Source: Deroplatys truncata (taxonomy: Eukaryota > Arthropoda > Insecta > Mantodea > Mantidae). Taken from it: a stretch of 64,000 bases of DNA. A program made the position numbers and the translations under genes. Under the pieces are notes generated by a model. That model made no database searches. It was given only the letters and a program-made list of their open reading frames with translations, and was not told the DNA's origin. Positions 34,132 through 45,950 of this stretch are shown piece after piece. Location of the stretch: positions 174,428,096 through 174,492,095 of the forward strand of contig CM060985.1 in the NCBI GenBank assembly GCA_030765065.1, written 5' to 3'. Every line of letters begins with the position of its first letter. Position 1 is the first letter of the stretch.

Positions 34132-34365
34132 GTGGCAGAACTGCTTGGAGAGCGTGGAGCTGATCTGCGAGCCCGAGATGCACAGAGGCGAACTCCGCTC
34201 CATAACGCAGCTATTCGAGGCTTCTATCCCGTCGTGGAATACTTGGTGCTGGCGGGAGCGGAAATGGGCGCTAAGGACGCTGAGGGAATCACACCAAGAG
34301 AATGGGCAGTGACGAACGGTCATACCGATGTCGCCAACTGGTTGGTAGACATGGGCGGCTGGTAA
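34132..34365 (+). CDS. Ankyrin-repeat gene, terminal exon
   Basis: The exon opens after TTTGATCGTGCAG in phase 0 and reads VAELLGERGADLRARD, which completes the third ankyrin repeat. Then come RRTPLHNAAIRGFYPVVEYL (fourth repeat) and GITPREWAVTNGHTDVANWL (fifth, capping repeat), ending VDMGGW and TAA at 34363-34365. With the preceding exons it gives residues 270-346. There is no transmembrane segment or other domain, so the product is probably a small soluble adaptor. Possible poly(A) signals follow, including AATAAA at 34616. The exon has normal codon use and no lesion, unlike the transposon genes around it. Confidence 0.9.
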   Translation: MAELLGERGADLRARDAQRRTPLHNAAIRGFYPVVEYLVLAGAEMGAKDAEGITPREWAVTNGHTDVANWLVDMGGW

Positions 34366-34615
34366 TTTGCTTTTAATGTCTCGTAGAGATTCTTTTGATT
34401 GTAATTATTCCAAATGTAAATCTGCTAAATGCGTTATGTTGCTTGCAGTGGTAAAAATGGCTATTGAATAATACAGCAGTGTGTATAGTTCTTATAAACA
34501 AAAGTACTTTGAAAGCTTAAAGTATGTAAACAACTAATGTACAAGAAAAAACAAAGTGGCTCTATGTTTCAAGTGCTTGAAACAAAATTGTAGGTGGAAG
34601 TTTGTAAAGCTTGCT

Positions 34616-34621
34616 AATAAA
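34616..34621 (+). terminator. Possible poly(A) signal of the ankyrin gene
   Basis: AATAAA lies 251 bases after the stop codon, in the first non-repetitive sequence downstream. Other A-rich variants are nearby, so the site used is uncertain. Confidence 0.35.
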
Positions 34622-34773
34622 ACGAGCATCACTCACTTTGTATTGTGCTTATTCGGGGTCTCCACAATGAAAACTCAGCGTCAACAAAACGACGTAAAAT
34701 TTGAGCATGAACTAAACGCAATATGTTCTCATTCACAATGACAAATGGAAACATAAACAGCAGCCAATCGTAA

Positions 34774-35541
34774 AGCCGCTTGTACATGATCAAATTTTTG
34801 TCAAATTGAGTACTTTACAAGACCTTTCAAGAGTTGTCACAACTTTACAACTTCTTTTGTCAAATTGCTTCCAATACTTTTAAACTCTTTGAAGGTCTTG
34901 AAAACAAATAACATGCTCTAAACGATCAAAGATTCGACAATGATTTGATGGCTTTAGCCAATGAAATGGGAGTATTTACAGTGCGTCTCGAAATCTGCAA
35001 CATGGCGGAAAGCGAAAAGTAAACAAAAATGTCTACCCGGCCAAGGTATGTTGTATGCGAACTGATTAGGTTATACATAAGCTGGTCATGTTCGTATGTC
35101 TAGGACTCCGTGAATTACCACAAGATGGAGCAGATGAAAGCGGTTATGAAGAAATAATTGCCTGGCATTACAGTAAGTATACATTAATGCAATGTTATAT
35201 AGTGTGGTTAACCTATCGGATGGTGTTATTTCCATTGTATTCCACACTCCTAATGTGATTTCATTGGATATAATACGTGAAAGTACTACATAATGTTAGT
35301 ATAGAACAATATTTCATTGCAAACTGTTATACCGTGACGCAAATAGTAAATTGCTTTGTGGGTGTTAAATTATCTATTAATGTGTTCTGAAGGGTTTCAG
35401 TTTGAAAAAAGACAATTTGTAAATACACGTTTATGACATTGTCAAGTCTTGTCCAATCTTATCACACATTGAAAAATGTTTGACAATTTTTCTTGTAAAC
35501 TCTTCAATTGAAAAAAAAAGTTTGATCGTGTACAAGGGGCT
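34774..35541 (+). mobile_element. Harbinger-like non-autonomous element
   Basis: The inverted ends AGCCGCTTGTACATGATCAA and (reverse) AGCCCCTTGTACACGATCAA differ at two positions and are flanked by TAA on both sides, the 3-bp target of PIF/Harbinger. Inside, ATGTCTACCCGGCCAAG is followed by GTATGT, like a surviving first coding exon and donor. A second candidate exon ends CATTACAG before TAAGTAT. No transposase core remains. Confidence 0.82.
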
Positions 35542-35544
35542 TAA

Positions 35545-36780
35545 GAGAGATTAAAACAGTTGAGCTAACATGGCGGTTGCGACAGTAGACACGACAAAAG
35601 AGGTTATGTACAGGTATCAAAATGAACATGCGCTACCTACCTGGTTAGAGGACACCGGTGGCGTAGGTAATTCTTTTCAGGGGGTGTCTACCAGATGATC
35701 TCATGAAGTACAGCTACTTCCCCAAAGTGTTTAAGTTACAATGAAAGATCCTTCGTTTTTGGAGTATGATTTCAATAATTATACACTATATTATAAGGAG
35801 TGAAAATGGTATGTATGCGTGTAGGGTAACTCAAAAAACACTCCAGCAATGTTGATAATTCTTTCACCATTTCTTTTTCTTTTTTATTTAAAACAGGAAT
35901 AAAGGTCTGAGGATAAACAAGAATATGTATATAGGTATTAGGAAGTAAAAAGGAAGAGGGATAGCTGTTGTGGCGCTATTTATTGGGGGCATAATGGTGA
36001 TCATGGTGGCTGGTACCGCCGAAGTAAACCCGCTGATTGTGAGTGAATACGTAGATGAGGCGGAGTTCTCCGCTGTGGAGGTCAGGTATCTGACATGGCC
36101 AAAGCCCTGACAGGGACCTGTGAACTGAGGTGACAACAGGTCATGAAGGCTCCGTGCCCGGGCCTGTTACCTCGGTGTATGAGTGGGCAGACGCCTGGCC
36201 GGTGAAGTGTCCCTTGCCCCCACAGGAGGCGCAGAAGCGGCGGCAGTGTGACAGGTCATGTGCCCTGCAGTCTGCGGTGAATGTCCCATTACCCAGGGGG
36301 GCCTCTTACCGCTTCCCGCGCATTCAATGCTTGTCAAGCTGTCTGCTAGTGACGTCATCTGGAAGGTAGCTGGCATCACTATTCACATGTGCAAGCTCAG
36401 GTTTTACGATATAATTCAAATCCCGTCATGTTATCTGACATGATATGGTCACCTCGGGCAAATTTATTTGAAACAAAACTCTCATTCCGTAACATATATC
36501 ATAGAAAAAGAAAAATAATACGGAGAAGAATCAAAACTATGCCATATACTTTTATCTTACAGCTTGTCTTGTTAAACAGTTAAAACACTTTCTTTTGGGC
36601 TTTGAATTTTTGAACATTTAAGCTATAATTGCAATGCATTTCTTACAAAAGATAGCAAGTACCATTGCCTTTTAATCACGTAATAAACGAAGAGAGGGAG
36701 AAGAAAAAACATATTATATTAAAATAAAATAAAACCTTCAGGATGTGCATTATTTCTGCAATTTTGCTTCCTCTCCTATT
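35545..36780. other. Unassigned region with a GC-rich patch
   Basis: The patch 35970-36370 is GC-rich and open in several frames on both strands. It contains possible splice signals (plus-strand CCCTTGCCCCCACAG; minus-strand CACCGAG before GTAACA), but no arrangement yields a protein I recognise. The remainder is AT-rich. Confidence 0.3.
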
Positions 36781-37590
36781 TACTTATAGTAAGTAGAGGA
36801 AGTATTGTATTCCACCCAAAATTTCGATACCGAGTTTTCACGGAAATACATGTTTTGAGACTCCTTGAATCTAAAAACCAAATTTTTTGAAAAAGGTCTG
36901 TGCGTGCGTGTGAACAGCATAACTCAAAACGAAAAGTCGGTTAAATAACAAACTTGGAATTTAACTCCAGCATCCTCCAAGGATGTGACATGAACTTTTA
37001 AGAAGATTACGTATCACGAACTACACTTTACATGAGAAATTATCCATTACTTTTGTTCTAAAAAATGATTAATACAATTTTGATTAAAATGCATATGTTT
37101 AAAACATTTGCATGACAAATAAAATGTATATTTTGAATTTCCTGTAAGTAGCCTGTGAAAACTTCATTTGAATGGCTTTTATGATTTGGTAAAGGTTAAA
37201 AGAACCAAAAAAATTACTTTAAAAAGAAGTAGAACTCGTTAAAGCATACAGTTTATACGAAATAAACATTGTTGTGTCTTTAACCATGTGCAAGATATCC
37301 TGTGTTATTTGTCTGAATGTTCAAATACTTAAACGATTTTAGTGGTAAGTCGCTATTCGGTTTTTTCCCCTCGTGGTCATGCAAAGAACATGGAATTTCA
37401 AAGCCATCACATAGCGACACGCTTTATAATTTGACTATGGGATTAGCTTACTGAATCCTTATACATACAAGTGAATGTGTAATTAAGGTTCATCTCTCTT
37501 AACAAGTAGATAGAAGAATAAACTTCTGTATGGATAGTTTGTAGAGTTTATAGAAGAATGAGCAAAGAAAGTCATGTGAATGAGGTAATT
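36781..37590 (-). repeat. TCTG-family repeat, old copy
   Basis: A minus-oriented copy from the TATAGTAAGTAGAGGAAGTA end to AGAAAGTCATGTGAATG. It is heavily mutated. Confidence 0.75.
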
Positions 37591-39740
37591 CCGAGTTTTA
37601 TAATTACAGTATATATCGTGCATATTTTCTCACTTTAAACAGCTATTAATAATTTTAGTTATATATGTAACGCGATCAAAGTAAGGTATCGAAAATTCTT
37701 ATTTGAAATTTAAAATAATGTAATTTTATTGCGGATTACACTTTCTAGCTGAATACCATCACAATGTTATATCATTACAATGATATTCCTCAGTGTGAAC
37801 CGAGTGTTTGTTTCCCTTGAAATGGCAAAGAAAAGATTTTCTTATTTCCGGATTTTAAAAGAGCACTTGCATAGTCATGCAAAAGGGCCATCAGCCTTTT
37901 GTCCATGTTATACCTGAATTTCCATTTCCATTTGGATTTAAGGGGTATATTACCCTAAGGCAAAGCGAAGATTATTGCACTTCGCCTTCTTTTATCTTTC
38001 TGTTGAACTTCTTAAAACTTTTGGAGACGTTGTGTCTGAGTCCCTGTGCATTTGAAACAGCACGAAGAGGTGTCATAAAGCGTGCCGAATTGTCCTATTA
38101 GGACACGTGTTCACGCACTAATTTCTAAAACAGTATATTCCCTGTCTTCTGGGAAAAAACCATTCTTAAATAACACGTATACAATTATTTCGAGGAATCG
38201 CAGAACAGCTCTTTAAATAATATTTTTCTGTAATGCGTTGTACTGTCCAATCATGAGCAAGAGTTTTGTATCGCACCGACAGGTGCAAATGTTGTTTCGT
38301 GAGCATTCTTGCTCACTAAATAAAAATTCTGTTTCCGATTGCGTAGAAGTTAGTTCGAGTTGTGGATGCGATTTGGAAATACAAGTGTGGTGTGCATTCG
38401 TGTTCAAAATGAACGTTTCAAAAAACAAAATTGACTGCTGTTGCGCAATGTTCCAATACAGGAACAAAAACCACTGGAATTATATATCATTGATTTTCTA
38501 AAAAAGATAAACTAAGGAGCATGTGGGTGTCTCGCTGTAAACGGAGTGATAAATTCAACACTATAATGTTTGAGTCGCTCATTACATTTTCGGCCTGAGG
38601 TTATGAACGGGATTTAAAAAACAAATTACTTGGCTTACCTCTACGGAAAGTTTTATGTGGTGATGCAGTGCCATGTTTGTTGATTTCGAACTGGCATTGT
38701 GTCTGTCTTCCCGGTCCGAACACAAATAACAGCAACAGTACCAGCGAAATTAATCAAAAGTTACGTCATCTCAAAACTATATTTTATTTGGTCATGTTTA
38801 CTGAAAGTAAATAACAATGTTGACTTCATATTATTCAGCATATTGGATTAAGCACAATTTCATTATCAGCGATAGGAAAAACATGAGACTACGGATGCAT
38901 GACATTGCTAAAGGACACTCAGCACCCACCGAATATGAGGAGGCAATATTGTTAGAAGATATGAGCATAAAGGAAAATTTTGAAATTGAAGATTTCAATA
39001 TGGACTGTAAAATATCTTGCGAGTTATATTGCATACAAATGTCGGTCCTTTGATAGTACATTGGGAAGCAAAGACAGTGACTGTAATTTACCAACACAAG
39101 TGCCTCAGGACTGGAATACAGTTATTTCCAGGAAGGGGGCTTATTCGACCTTCCGAACAGTGGTGCCAAAAAGTGAAGAAGTTCGAAGTTATATTTGCGG
39201 GATTCCATGGATTTCGTATTTCAAAATGTGTTAGAGTGATGAAAACACTTAGTGATACAATTTGCTCTAAATTACCTGAATTGGACGAAAGAATTATCTA
39301 TAGATCAGGACTCATACATTTATTGGGAAATGGCATTTGAATCAAAAATTAAAAGCTGCAACCATGGAAAAAAGAAATACAAGGAAATGTGTGAAATCTA
39401 CTACTTCTACAACACAGCATGACCAGCCAATTTTAAATGTAAGTCTACTTTTACGATTTAACAAAGAATAATTTGTTACTTTTTATTTTAGTAATGGTTT
39501 TGGTGGTAGTGCTGATAAAATTGGTTTGCAATTAGTAGAATGCATTGACGAACCTTTCTTACCATTTTCCGTTAAAGTATATTTTATAACATATGTCATT
39601 GCATTATATTACACTTCCTTAATTACTGCTTAACCGTATACACAATGGATATACCAATCCGTGCCTTAAATTGTACATGTTAAAACGTGTTTAAAGCATT
39701 CACTTTCAATTACTATCCAAAGAGCCCGCGTGCTCAACCT
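37591..39740. other. No supported gene
   Basis: AT-rich sequence with open frames of 75-107 codons that lack motifs, composition bias or splice context. Confidence 0.4.
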
Positions 39741-39746
39741 TCCACA

Positions 39747-39853
39747 TGACGTCACATGCACGCAGCCAATGAGAGTGGAATGGCCGGAGTGGCCTACCTT
39801 CTCTATACTCTAGTTACCTTGCCATTACCACAGTAGTGGCAGCAGTGACGTCA
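39747..39853 (+). promoter_or_regulatory. Candidate promoter: two CRE palindromes and a CCAAT box
   Basis: The palindrome TGACGTCA occurs at 39747-39754 and again at 39846-39853, both followed by CATG. A CCAAT motif lies at about 39765. This is followed by a CpG-containing patch up to 40260, in contrast with AT-rich flanks. CREB/ATF factors bind TGACGTCA; use here is inference. Confidence 0.4.
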
Positions 39854-39946
39854 CATGATGCGTCGGTATGCCCGTAAAGGCAGCAACAGCGGCATGGGGT
39901 TGGTCGCACACTGCGGCTGGCCTCGAGCGACAAGGTTTGTCCTAAC

Positions 39947-40041
39947 ATGAGCAGACGGCCAAAAGCGCTGAGCGGCAGTGAGCAAGAGCGTGTCAGGGAG
40001 CTGTCGGTGCACTCCCCGGACAACAGCGGAGTAGCGTGGAG
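39947..40041 (+). CDS. Possible first coding exon of an unknown gene
   Basis: The ATG at 39947 has A at -3 and opens MSRRPKALSGSEQERVREL, then VHSPDNSGVAW. It stops two bases into a codon at GTGGAG, before the donor-like GTACGC. It lies about 100 bases downstream of the CRE pair. No following exon was identified in the window, and the opposite strand is also open (ATG at 40207, a Pro/Ala-rich start MGRKKAAAASKPPP), so strand and identity are uncertain. Confidence 0.3.
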
Positions 40042-40265
40042 GTACGCTGTTCAGCGGCGTGTGACTGGCTGGAGAGATGGCGCTGGGCGCTTCGGCTGGC
40101 GGCGGTGGTGAAGAGACTGGAAGCTGTTCTTCATCGGCGGCGGCGCTGGTAATGGCTTCCTCACGAGGAGGAGGCTTGGAGGCTGCGGCTGCCTTCTTCC
40201 GACCCATTTTGACTCGATGAGAGCTCGAAGCGAAGTCCTTCACTATCGCAAAACCCAATTATTTC

Positions 40266-40365
40266 TAACGGACATGGGCTATAAAACACTTTCTAATTTT
40301 AATTCATAAATTTACAAAGCCTATGTACTAGAATAACGAACGAATTGGAGCTATAAAATAACACA
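40266..40365 (+). repeat. Short dispersed repeat, shared with 18888-19000
   Basis: It contains the same ACGGACATGG.CTATAAAACA start and TATAAAATAACA-type end. It borders the GC-rich patch. Confidence 0.6.
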
Positions 40366-40625
40366 TTTGCGAAGGTTTTGGATTTCCCAAAAGAATTGTT
40401 AAACAGGTAGGTTGGCTTTATTCCCGCCAATCATTGTCAAACTAGTGTGTTTACGTATCTCTTATCCTAAAGAAGGACTTTTATAGTCCAGCATAAATAT
40501 CGTTTGAGTCGTTTGCGCTTCTATAATGTATATCGGCTGTTTATTTTGATCGTTCTCGATTCTTATTTGTTGTTTCCCAGCCTTTAGATTTGTATGCCTG
40601 CACACATCAAGGTGTGTATTATATA

Positions 40626-42727
40626 CAGCTTGATTCAAAAATACTTTTACAAAGTTTCGGGACGGGTTCCTTACACCCAAAAATAGTTCATGTAAACATG
40701 CCTCCAAAATCCTTTGTTTTCGATTTATTAAAATTCAAAATGCTATTAATGAAAGCATTTTAAAGTGATAAATTAAATATTCGACATTCTGCTTTACGTT
40801 GGTCTTTAAAAGCGATGAATGTGATGTCTCACATGTTCTACAGATGTCATGCTGTGTCATCCTCTAGCTCCAACACTATGCTGGCAACATATGAATAACA
40901 AATGCCGCCAAAGCCAGTAAGATACCGCCAACGCTCTCAGCGTGCGTTCCTAATTACTTTTTATTTCAGGTTTTTTAATTTTTTACGTTTGCGATTCACG
41001 GGAGGTTAGGTTAGGGTATGTTCAACATATAAACTCATATCAGATGCTCGAAATGTCCCCATCTTGCATCTAGACACGCCTCCACTCGTTAAATCATGGA
41101 CTGTCGAACCCTGCGAAGCACTCCCTGACGGTATCGAATGGTTTCGCAGGCTTCCATGACACATCGCAGAAGAGTTTCTTCATTCAGGTTGTCTGCTGCG
41201 TAAACTAATGGTGCCCTCACAGATAAAAATGCAAAAAAATGAGGTCGGTGGAACATGCAGGCCATGGAACTGGTCCTCCTCCACCTATCCGCCAGCTACG
41301 CGACGATAAACAGTAGCAAAGGTTGGATGACTCGGCTGTTTTCGGTCTGAAACGACCTCTGATACAGTCGTGCAGCCTCGCGTCCATTACCATTCGTGCG
41401 CCGTACGTAAAAGTCATGTCTGCCTGTTCACGAAATGAATATTCTGCCATGGTTAAACGGAACACTTTCACTGTAGCATGCACACAATTTAAACGTCAAA
41501 GACAGACTAATACGAGGTGTGATCAAAAAGTTTCCGGAATGACTTCATAAATACTACACAACAGTTTGTTTTGTCTAATCTGCACTGTCACCCTCGAAGT
41601 AGTCTCCTTGGGAGTTGATACACTTGTTCCAGCGCTTCTGCCACTGCTGGAAGCACCTCTGGGAGTCCTCTTCTTTCAACATGTTCAGAGCCTTTGCGAT
41701 TCGCGATGGATTATATCAGTGCCCTCAAAACGGTGTCATCGAAGCCGCATTTTAAGTCGCGGAAACGGAAAAAAGTCCACTGTTGTCAAATCTGGAGAAT
41801 AGGCATGATGATGAACAGTATTCATCCTATTTTTATAAAAAATTGGTGAACAGAAAGGGCTTTGTGCGCGGGCGCATTGTCATGATGCAGGAACATGTCC
41901 AAATTGTGTTTCAAAATGCTTTGAACACTTCCAAAGGAGAGTCCTAATGAGTCAGAAAGTTCTCTTATTGTAATGCACCTATCATTTAAGACCATTTCCC
42001 TCACCTGATTGATATTTCAGCAGTTTTGCTGGAACAGGGTCGCCCCGAACGATCTGCATCTTTAACTGATGTCACACCACTTTTAAATTTTGAAAATCCC
42101 TCAAATGCTTGAGTTTTGCCCATAACTTCCTCCCCATAAGCTGTTCTTAACATTTAACAGGCTTTTGTTGCAGTTTTACCGAGTTTAAAGCAAAATTTGA
42201 TGTTCGTTCTTTGTTCTTCGTAATCTGACATTTTTGCTACGCGGAAAAATTGCAGCACATGCAAAGCACGTGTTCACTTCAGAGCGTCTACTGCATGGTC
42301 ACAGGAAGCCACGTGACCTCTCATTTTTATCGGGAAGGAACCGTGCATGTACAGTCTGGGTAAGAATTAAAGAAATCTCAGCGTCAGCATTGTTGTGAAG
42401 CCATTCCGGAAACGTTTTGATCACACCTCGTAGGTACACTTTTAGTTAACTCATTACATGTACACAAATACAAATGTAAACAAGTAACCATGGCAACACA
42501 TCGCCATCTACGTGGGATACAATGAGTCACAGCCTTCTATGAATGAGTACATAGATAAATGAAGTTATAGGGTTGGAGCTGGAAAGCCGTTGGACGCAAA
42601 CTTTCATTAATCAATTAATAACGCGAAGACGAAGCCATTTGGTAAATATGTTTATATGAACTTTTTTCTTGATTCAGAGAAAGAAACTCCTCCCCATACT
42701 TTGTAAAAGTATTTTTGAATCACTCTG
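40626..42727 (-). mobile_element. DUF4817 mariner-like element, deleted, with a mariner nested in it
   Basis: The inverted ends read TTGATTCAAAAATACTTTT (left) and GTGATTCAAAAATACTTTTA (reverse of right). On the minus strand the N-terminal block MAEYSFREQADMTFTYG is followed, after an internal deletion, by GGPVPWPACSTDL and a C-terminal helix ending near 41045. The N-terminal HTH is thus joined to the C-terminal catalytic part with most of the catalytic core lost. The mariner at 41513-42430 sits in its 5' leader. Without that insert the element would be about 1.18 kb. Confidence 0.8.
41513..42430 (-). mobile_element. Mariner element, internally deleted, nested
   Basis: The 918-bp element is flanked by TA (41511-41512 and 42431-42432). 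Its ends are near-perfect inverted repeats: CGAGGTGTGATCAAAAAGTT on the left and CGAGGTGTGATCAAAACGTT on the reverse of the right. The minus strand retains an N-terminal start (MSDYEEQRTNIKFCFKLG), then ITIRELSDSLGLSFGSVQSI, and then directly FLHHDNAPAHKALSVHQFF, the second catalytic aspartate block. The segment with the first aspartate has been lost, so it is non-autonomous. Confidence 0.9.
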
Positions 42728-42732
42728 TGTGT

Positions 42733-43281
42733 AAAATTTTAATTTAGCTGGCTTCATAGTATTGCTTTACTCCTATTTGCAATTGTTATCTTTGTTTTCA
42801 GTTTTATTCTTTTAGTTTTTTATGTTTCGAGGGTGTGCAGACCCCCTTATGTATGTCACTGGAGGACGTTAAACTCACAAAAACACCATATACCATCATA
42901 ATTTGTTTTGCTGTGATTTTTATAGATATACCAGTGATTCTTGGTCTGTGATCTTAAACAGAAAGTCAACAATCTCTGATTGGCTAATTTATGTTACTGT
43001 CAATCCCTGCATTAAGACAGCACGAAGCAACCTGCTATGTTTACTATGTCTGAGTTTCACTGTGAATGACCTCTTTTACATCTTCTTCCCTCCACTTAAC
43101 CTTCCTAGAAGTCGTCAAATAAAATTCCTTTCAATTGGCGAATATAAGTCATTTCCAGCTAGTGTGCCAATAAAATATTTGTTATTCTTTAAGTGATGCA
43201 TCTGTGAGACTTGACCAAAAATTGCGAAAAATTAGAAAATCACATTTTTTCATAATAAAATATTATGAACTCCAAACCTCA

Positions 43282-43311
<30 letters not shown>
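42733..43311. other. AT-rich spacer with (CA)n
   Basis: No gene is supported. A short (AC)n run occupies about 43290-43312. Confidence 0.4.
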
Positions 43312-43317
<6 letters not shown>

Positions 43318-43505
43318 GGGTGGATAATTTAAGCTGAGACTGTACAAAATCTGCAAAACTAAGCGTTATAGAAAGAAATGTCTAATAGAAGTTGCTTGAT
43401 ATTATAGGGGAAAGTAAATGCCATTAGTCGTGTTTTATTTGCAGCACATTGTGGTCGTCATTTTACATCAATTTAGATTGACCCTAATTGTATGTTCTCA
43501 TTTAA
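43312..43505 (+). repeat. Short dispersed repeat, copy 2
   Basis: An inverted relative of 1146-1345, starting CATACAGGGTGGATAATTTA and carrying GAAAGAAATGTCTAATAGAA. Confidence 0.6.
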
Positions 43506-44550
43506 AAACAATTAAATTAAATTTATATATATATAATATATATTGCATTCGGCGTATTTAAACTACCAAGTAACTGAAGCTGTAAATAGACAAACACATG
43601 TTTTTGAACAGGCACGCCCAAATTTAAGCCTTGTTTTATCTCAAACTTTTTTCAGCATTTTTCCATACTAAAAATTCCCCACAGAATACAGTTTTTTTAT
43701 CTATTTGTTTAAAAAATTGATTTTATCTCAGAATTTCAATAAAGAAAATCACCATATTATTTCATAATATAATGCACTAATTTTGAGAAAAAATATTGAA
43801 ATTAAAACAAAATTCTAAAGTTTAATAAGTAAATTTTTTTCCTACGATAATTACGGGTTAATGAGAAAATCGCATATATTAGATACTTTCGTAAGCTTAT
43901 TACTAAAACCTGAATATTTTGAAATCTGCATGGAGTGGGACATTTTGATTAGAACAATGAATTTACACGATAAAAATAAATATTGGAGTAATCATGCAAG
44001 CTAGAATTTTGAAACCTGACAAAAGCATTGCAGTTATTATGTGTAAAAGCTTGCATAAATTTCAATAAGTTATGTTATATTCTTTTCAAATTATACGGAA
44101 GCATTACCTTAAAGTCCATTATTTTCCTATAAAAGTCATCGGGAAATTTTCTTGTAAATTTCACTTCCATGTCAACTTTTATGAATATAATGTATTGGAT
44201 AATTTGAAATTACATTTAAAAGCTTTACTGATCGCACGTTTATTGATTTCAATTACTATTGCTTTGTCTCGCGAATATTTTCGCTATTTCCGTCGCGAGG
44301 TTTTGGCGTATTCTCCGCGTTCCTTTCGCGTCCAGCTGCCGCGCTAGGTTCGCGGAGTCGGGTGATTGCTGGGCTGTCCTTCTTTCTCTCATGTGAGTTG
44401 GTTTCTGGCAGTGCCTTTGGTCAGGATCTCTGGGTAAATCTTTGAGTTTTATGGCCTAGCAAACTTTATTACAGCGGGAGCTAGAACTTTTCTGACCGAT
44501 GTGTCGTTTACTTGGATTTGCCCGTTGCTACTAAGCTTTTCAGATCAGAT
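43506..44550. other. AT-rich spacer
   Basis: No repeat or gene recognised. A small CpG-containing pocket lies at 44270-44370. Confidence 0.4.
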
Positions 44551-44553
44551 ATA

Positions 44554-45944
44554 CACCGGCGTTTGTGAAAATTGCAACACCAAGAAAGAATTTCCCGAAT
44601 AACTCCAAACTTGGTGGAAGTGTAGAAGAGTGTGCAAGCAATAAGTGATTAGGTTTGTAGAGAGGTGGGGTACACGTAGGCCGAACAGAGCCCTCTCGTG
44701 TCGGTCCGACAAGGTCAGTGTTGCGCCCAATATAGTCAGCGGAACTGTCAAACAAGGTGGAAACAATAATGTGAGTGCCAGTATGCCTCTTCGACATCAA
44801 AGGGAGCCATATCGGCATGTGAGTGAGTTCGAACGGGGCAGAATGATCGGTTTCCGGAAAGCGGGTTTTTCATACCGTGACATTTCGGCTCGTACAGGGC
44901 ATGCTGCTACGACAGCGTGCATGATGCGTGTGTGGAAGCAGTGGATAGATGAAGGTCGTACGCAGCGAAGAGCAGGTACTGGACCACGGAACATGACCAC
45001 AGCACGGGATGACAGTCATCTTGTCCGCATGACCATAACGAACCGTGCAGCTTTATCCACAGTGTTGGTTCGACGCTGGAGCGATGCAACAGGTGTGAAC
45101 TTGTCTGCATCAACGGTTCGTCGCCGTTGCTGCAGAATGGACTTGTTGCATGCATGCCATTACGTCGGCTTTCATTGTCCAGAAACCACAAGCTCCTCGA
45201 ACTGCAATGGGCACGTAAACTCCGTCATTGGGGTGCTGAGTGGCAAAATGTAGCCTTTTCGGACAAGTCCCGCTTCAACGTGTCGTACAGTGATGGCCGC
45301 ATAGTGTCCAGTGATGAGCGCAACCTCGAGGGCTGCATTGTTGAGCGGCATAGCGGACAAACACCAGGTGTGATGGTTTGGGCGCCATTGGTTACAACAA
45401 CCGATCTCGCCTCCTACGAATTGAGGGCACTTTGGACAGCAACCGATACCTAACGGTGGTTGTAGAACCTGAGGTACTCCCCCTGCTTCAGGCATCTCCA
45501 CAGGCCACATTTCAACAGGACAATGCCCGGCCACATATTGCGGGGAATGTACAAGGTTTCTTCGAAGAGCTACGGGTACCATTGCTTCCCTGGCCTGCAC
45601 GTTTGCCTGACATGTCGCCCATCGAACATGTCTGGGATATGATTGGTCGGCACCTGGTGCGTTACGGTCCCCCAGTAACCGGTGTCACGGATTTGTGGGC
45701 TCGAATACAAACTGCGTGGAGAGAAATCCCCCAAGAACTTATTCAGAACCTTTTTTATTCAATGCCACGGGGTATAGCAGCTCTAATTGCAGCGCATGGA
45801 GGCCACACCAAATACTGAATATTAGGGCTCAAAGGTCTTGTATAGATTTGAAAAGTTTATCATTTGTTACTTGTCATGACCTAACCTGTGGTATTAAATT
45901 CATGCACTTCCTTCTTGGTGTTGAAATTTTCACAAACGGCAGTG
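44554..45944 (+). mobile_element. Tc1-like DD34E transposon, frameshifted
   Basis: The 1,391-bp element is flanked by TA on both sides. Its inverted ends are CACCGGCGTTTGTGAAAATT (left) and CACTGCCGTTTGTGAAAATT (reverse of right), followed by CAACACCAAGAA. The transposase reads EFERGRMIGFRKAGFSYRDI (HTH), then a second HTH with TVRRRC. After a one-base shift near 45125 come AFSDKSRFN (first Asp), and after another shift near 45380 FQQDNARPHIAG (second Asp) and SPIEHVWDMIGRHL (Glu). There are 34 residues between the second Asp and the Glu, so it is DD34E. The stop is at 45816-45818. The gene is broken in at least two places. Confidence 0.95.
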
Positions 45945-45950
45945 TACATA

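Noticed and set aside
41003-41020. Interstitial insect telomere repeats (TTAGG)
   Set aside because: Only two to three units are present, within the reach of chance and inside a transposon tail.
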